DNA of 8,632 nucleotides from Lachnoclostridium sp. UBA1781 (GTDB lineage Bacteria; Bacillota; Clostridia; Lachnospirales; Lachnospiraceae): positions 460-9,091 of the forward strand of contig DCGJ01000124.1 in assembly GCA_002315495.1 (NCBI GenBank), written 5' to 3'. The notes under the pieces are model-generated. The model searched no databases. It was given only the letters and a program-made list of their open reading frames with translations, and was not told where the DNA came from. The translations under genes were made by a program, and so were the position numbers. Below, one piece after another: positions 6,804 to 8,632 of this stretch (position 1 is the first letter of the stretch; the number at the start of each line of letters is the position of its first letter).

Positions 6804-7409
6804 ATGAAGGGAAAAGACAAGTGTAAGATTTTAAAGGAGATTCGTCGCGAGATTGCTGCGAACAATGATATCAATCTGGTGATTGAAGAATGCACGCATC
6901 AGGGAGAATGTAAGGGAACCTGCCCGCGTTGTGAGGCAGAGGTTCGTTACCTGGAGAAGGAACTCGAGAAGCGCGAGCGTCTCGGCAAGAAGCTTGCCGT
7001 TGTTGGTGTGAGTGCGGCACTTATGGCAGCCACGACAGCCTGTTCCCCGACCGATGTGATTTCAGAGGGAATCGAACGAATCAGCACCGTATTCCATGGC
7101 GGAAACGGTGGCGGGGAGATTGATGGTTTGGTAGTTATGGGCGAGGAAGAGGCTCCACCGACGGTCGATCCGGAAACGGAAACCGAGGAAATCATCGAGC
7201 TAGCAGGAGATGTTGCGTATTTCCCGGAAACTGAGGACGGTGATCCAATCGACCCTCCGGAAGAAACCGACTGCCCGGAAGAACCGGAATTGGAAGGTAT
7301 GCTTATGCTGAAACCGGACGATGTGGAATTGGAAGGGCTGCCTATGCCGATTCCGGACGACTGTGAGGATGGCGGTAGCTGTAGTGATAAAAGTGACTCA
7401 AATCAGTAA
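6804..7409 (+). CDS. Four-cysteine-motif membrane or lipoprotein-like protein with acidic repeat tail
   Basis: This 201-residue protein has three parts. Residues 1-60 are soluble and contain ECTHQGECKGTCPRCEAE with C30, C36, C40 and C43 (C-x5-C-x3-C-x2-C), a likely metal or iron-sulfur site, followed by a charged helix. After R57-K63 comes a hydrophobic segment at 64-79 ending TTAC80S, which could be a membrane anchor or a weak, internally placed lipobox. Residues 81-201 are very acidic and rich in Pro and Glu, and include two tandem 13-residue units (163-188). I recall similar Cys-motif N-termini in uncharacterised gut bacterial proteins near radical SAM genes, but no function is established. 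AGGGGAGG lies 9 bases before the ATG. The radical SAM gene follows after 33 bases, so the two are almost certainly cotranscribed, and this protein is a candidate substrate or partner of that enzyme. Confidence 0.8.
   Translation: MKGKDKCKILKEIRREIAANNDINLVIEECTHQGECKGTCPRCEAEVRYLEKELEKRERLGKKLAVVGVSAALMAATTACSPTDVISEGIERISTVFHGGNGGGEIDGLVVMGEEEAPPTVDPETETEEIIELAGDVAYFPETEDGDPIDPPEETDCPEEPELEGMLMLKPDDVELEGLPMPIPDDCEDGGSCSDKSDSNQ
7290..7367 (+). repeat. Two tandem 39-base coding units in the acidic tail
   Basis: Residues 163-175 (LEGMLMLKPDDVE) and 176-188 (LEGLPMPIPDDCE) are consecutive 13-residue copies sharing LEG, a Met-containing core and PDD. At DNA level both begin TTGGAAGG and share CCGGACGA. 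They suggest tail growth by duplication. Confidence 0.75.
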
Positions 7410-7442
7410 TGGATTCGTGCCTGGTATGGATGGGAGATTGCG

Positions 7443-8102
7443 ATGAGTGAGCATTTGTATCCGATGATTGGCTATGGCCGGCTTCGAATGGAGATTGACG
7501 GCGATGGCGTGACAACCCTCGTGACTTCGAAGCATTGTACCCTTCGCTGCAAGTATTGTATTAACCCGCAATGCTTTACCGATGGGGCAATCGAGAAAAA
7601 ATACACCGTGTCGGAGCTGATCGATTTCTTAAGGGTGGATGACCTCTATTTTAAGGCGACGAACGGCGGTGTTGTATTCGGTGGCGGGGAACCGCTTTTA
7701 CAGGCGGATTTCATTCGAGAGTTTGCAGAGGCACGACCGAAGGAGTGGCGCATTTTGCTGGAGACGGCACTGAATGTTCCGACGGAGCTTTTAGAGAAGG
7801 TACTCCCGTATGTATCGAACTACATTGTGGATATTAAGGATATGAATCCTGAGATTTATGAGCGGTACACCGGGAAGTCCATTGATGCGACGCTGGTGAA
7901 TCTGAACCGGCTAATGGAAGCGGTCGGGCCGGAGCGGGTGCTGATTCGCATTCCGCTCATCCCCGAGTTTAACACGAAGGAGGACTGTGAGCGGAGTGAG
8001 GCGTATCTGCGGGAACTCGGGTGGACGAATTTCGACCGATTCACGTATCTTACCGACCGTGGTCAGAAAAAGTTGGAAAAATATACGAATAACCCGTCTT
8101 AG
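7443..8102 (+). CDS. Compact PflA-like radical SAM enzyme
   Basis: This 219-residue protein carries the radical SAM CxxxCxxC motif at C32, C36 and C39 (HCTLRCKYC), which should bind a [4Fe-4S] cluster that cleaves S-adenosylmethionine. A GGE-type motif (FGGGEPLLQ, about 79-87) contacts SAM. The opening YGRLRMEIDGDGVTTLV and CKYCINPQ resemble pyruvate-formate-lyase-activating enzymes. It is short for that family, lacks the extra ferredoxin-like cysteine clusters of some activases, and has no C-terminal SPASM-type cysteines. No glycyl-radical enzyme gene is next to it. The immediate partner is the Cys-motif protein, so modification of that protein is a reasonable alternative to glycyl-radical activation. 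GGGAG lies 6 bases before the ATG at 7443. No convincing terminator directly follows the stop. Confidence 0.88.
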   Translation: MSEHLYPMIGYGRLRMEIDGDGVTTLVTSKHCTLRCKYCINPQCFTDGAIEKKYTVSELIDFLRVDDLYFKATNGGVVFGGGEPLLQADFIREFAEARPKEWRILLETALNVPTELLEKVLPYVSNYIVDIKDMNPEIYERYTGKSIDATLVNLNRLMEAVGPERVLIRIPLIPEFNTKEDCERSEAYLRELGWTNFDRFTYLTDRGQKKLEKYTNNPS

Positions 8103-8126
8103 ACCCCCTCGGTTCGGCGAAAATGC

Positions 8127-8155
8127 TTGACAATCGGGAGGATATAAACTACATT
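8127..8155 (+). promoter_or_regulatory. Candidate ileS promoter with palindromic -10 region
   Basis: A perfect TTGACA (8127-8132), a 17-base spacer and TACATT (8150-8155) form a plausible sigma-A promoter. The -10 box lies inside CTACA-T-TGTAG (8149-8159), an exact inverted repeat with a one-base centre. Transcription would start near 8162 and give a leader of about 100 bases. Confidence 0.6.
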
Positions 8156-8172
8156 GTAGCGTGTGACTTTTT

Positions 8173-8205
8173 ATATTCCGGCGTGGATAACTCACGGCGG
8201 AATAT
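8173..8205 (+). terminator. Strong hairpin between the radical SAM gene and ileS
   Basis: ATATTCCG/CGGAATAT (8173-8180 and 8198-8205) pair over eight bases. After one G-G mismatch, CGTG/CACG extends the stem by four around a GATAACT loop. The following TTTGTATATT is T-rich but interrupted. It could end the radical SAM transcript, act in the ileS leader, or both, since the ileS promoter lies upstream of it. Confidence 0.5.
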
Positions 8206-8259
8206 TTGTATATTGAAAAAGCGCATTTTCCAACGATAAGTTTTTAGGAGGAAATCTCT

Positions 8260-8632
8260 ATGTACGATAAAGTAGATGCCGGAATGAATTTCGTCGACCG
8301 CGAGAAGACGGTGGAAAAGTTCTGGAAAGAAAACAAGATTTTTGAAAAGACCTGTGAAAAGAAGGGTCCTTCTTATGTCTTTTATGACGGACCGCCGACA
8401 GCAAACGGCAAGCCTCATATCGGTCATGTTCTTACCCGCGTTATAAAGGATATGATTCCCCGCTACCAGACTATGAAGGGCCACAAAATTCTAAGAAAAG
8501 CCGGATGGGACACCCATGGTTTGCCTGTTGAATTGGAGGTTGAGAAACTTCTCGGTCTTGACGGCAAGGAGCAGATTGAAGAGTACGGTCTTGAGCCGTT
8601 CATCGACAAGTGTAAGGAAAGCGTTTGGAAGT
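8260..8632 (+). CDS. ileS: Isoleucyl-tRNA synthetase, N-terminal part
   Basis: The first 124 codons of a class I synthetase are visible and the gene continues beyond the window. It attaches isoleucine to tRNA-Ile in the cytosol. The ATP-binding HIGH motif is at residues 53-56 inside DGPPTANGKPHIGHVLTRVI, followed by RKAGWDTHGLPVELEVEK, a signature of IleRS. The wording of this block (KDMIPRYQTMKGHKILRKAG) is closer to the eukaryote-like type 2 IleRS than to the E. coli type; the KMSKS loop, editing domain and C-terminus that would settle this are not visible. AGGAGG at 8246-8251 lies 8 bases before the ATG at 8260. The leader contains a hairpin and no T-box. Confidence 0.95.
   Translation, partial: MYDKVDAGMNFVDREKTVEKFWKENKIFEKTCEKKGPSYVFYDGPPTANGKPHIGHVLTRVIKDMIPRYQTMKGHKILRKAGWDTHGLPVELEVEKLLGLDGKEQIEEYGLEPFIDKCKESVWK

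Noticed and set aside
7443..8102. Anaerobic ribonucleotide reductase activator (NrdG)
   Set aside because: The sequence around the cluster (CKYCINPQ) is PflA-like and no ribonucleotide reductase gene is adjacent, so no such name is assigned.

Overview
The window looks like part of a chromosome from a low-to-middle G+C anaerobic Firmicute, most likely Lachnospiraceae or a close Clostridia relative. The reasons are strong AGGAGG-type ribosome binding sites, sigma-A promoters with 16-17 bp spacers and frequent extended -10 TG, a short eukaryote/archaeal-type ProRS, a type-2-like IleRS, and a type II signal peptide followed by a Pro/Thr-rich linker. The genus is not determined. No tRNA, rRNA, CRISPR array, transposase or integrase was found, and no gene-free stretch reaches 300 bases (the longest is about 180).

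Layout. 1-1397 (minus strand): a DUF2927-type lipoprotein and, downstream with its own promoter, a single-pass membrane protein whose end lies outside the window. 1398-1577: a divergent promoter region. 1578-3915 (plus): a cytidylate-kinase-like P-loop protein, a long hairpin overlapping the next promoter, then prolyl-tRNA synthetase closed by a clear intrinsic terminator. 3965-8102 (plus): a strong promoter, then a large secreted HEXXH metallopeptidase-like protein, a small protein with a four-cysteine motif, hydrophobic segment and acidic tail, and a compact radical SAM enzyme. 8127-8632 (plus): promoter, hairpin leader and the first 124 codons of isoleucyl-tRNA synthetase.

The main point of interest is 3965-8102. 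The metallopeptidase gene lies between two perfect 44-bp direct repeats (4005-4048 and 6720-6763), each placed just upstream of a start codon. The gene is A+T-richer than its neighbours, there is no terminator after it, and recombination between the repeats would remove it and place the promoter at 3965 directly in front of the Cys-motif protein. It therefore looks like a cassette inserted into the leader of an older two-gene unit.

That two-gene unit (6804-8102) pairs a membrane or lipoprotein-like substrate candidate, with C-x5-C-x3-C-x2-C at its N-terminus and a 13-residue tandem repeat in its tail, with a PflA-like radical SAM enzyme. The arrangement suggests a radical-SAM maturation pair. 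No product or chemistry can be proved from the sequence alone.
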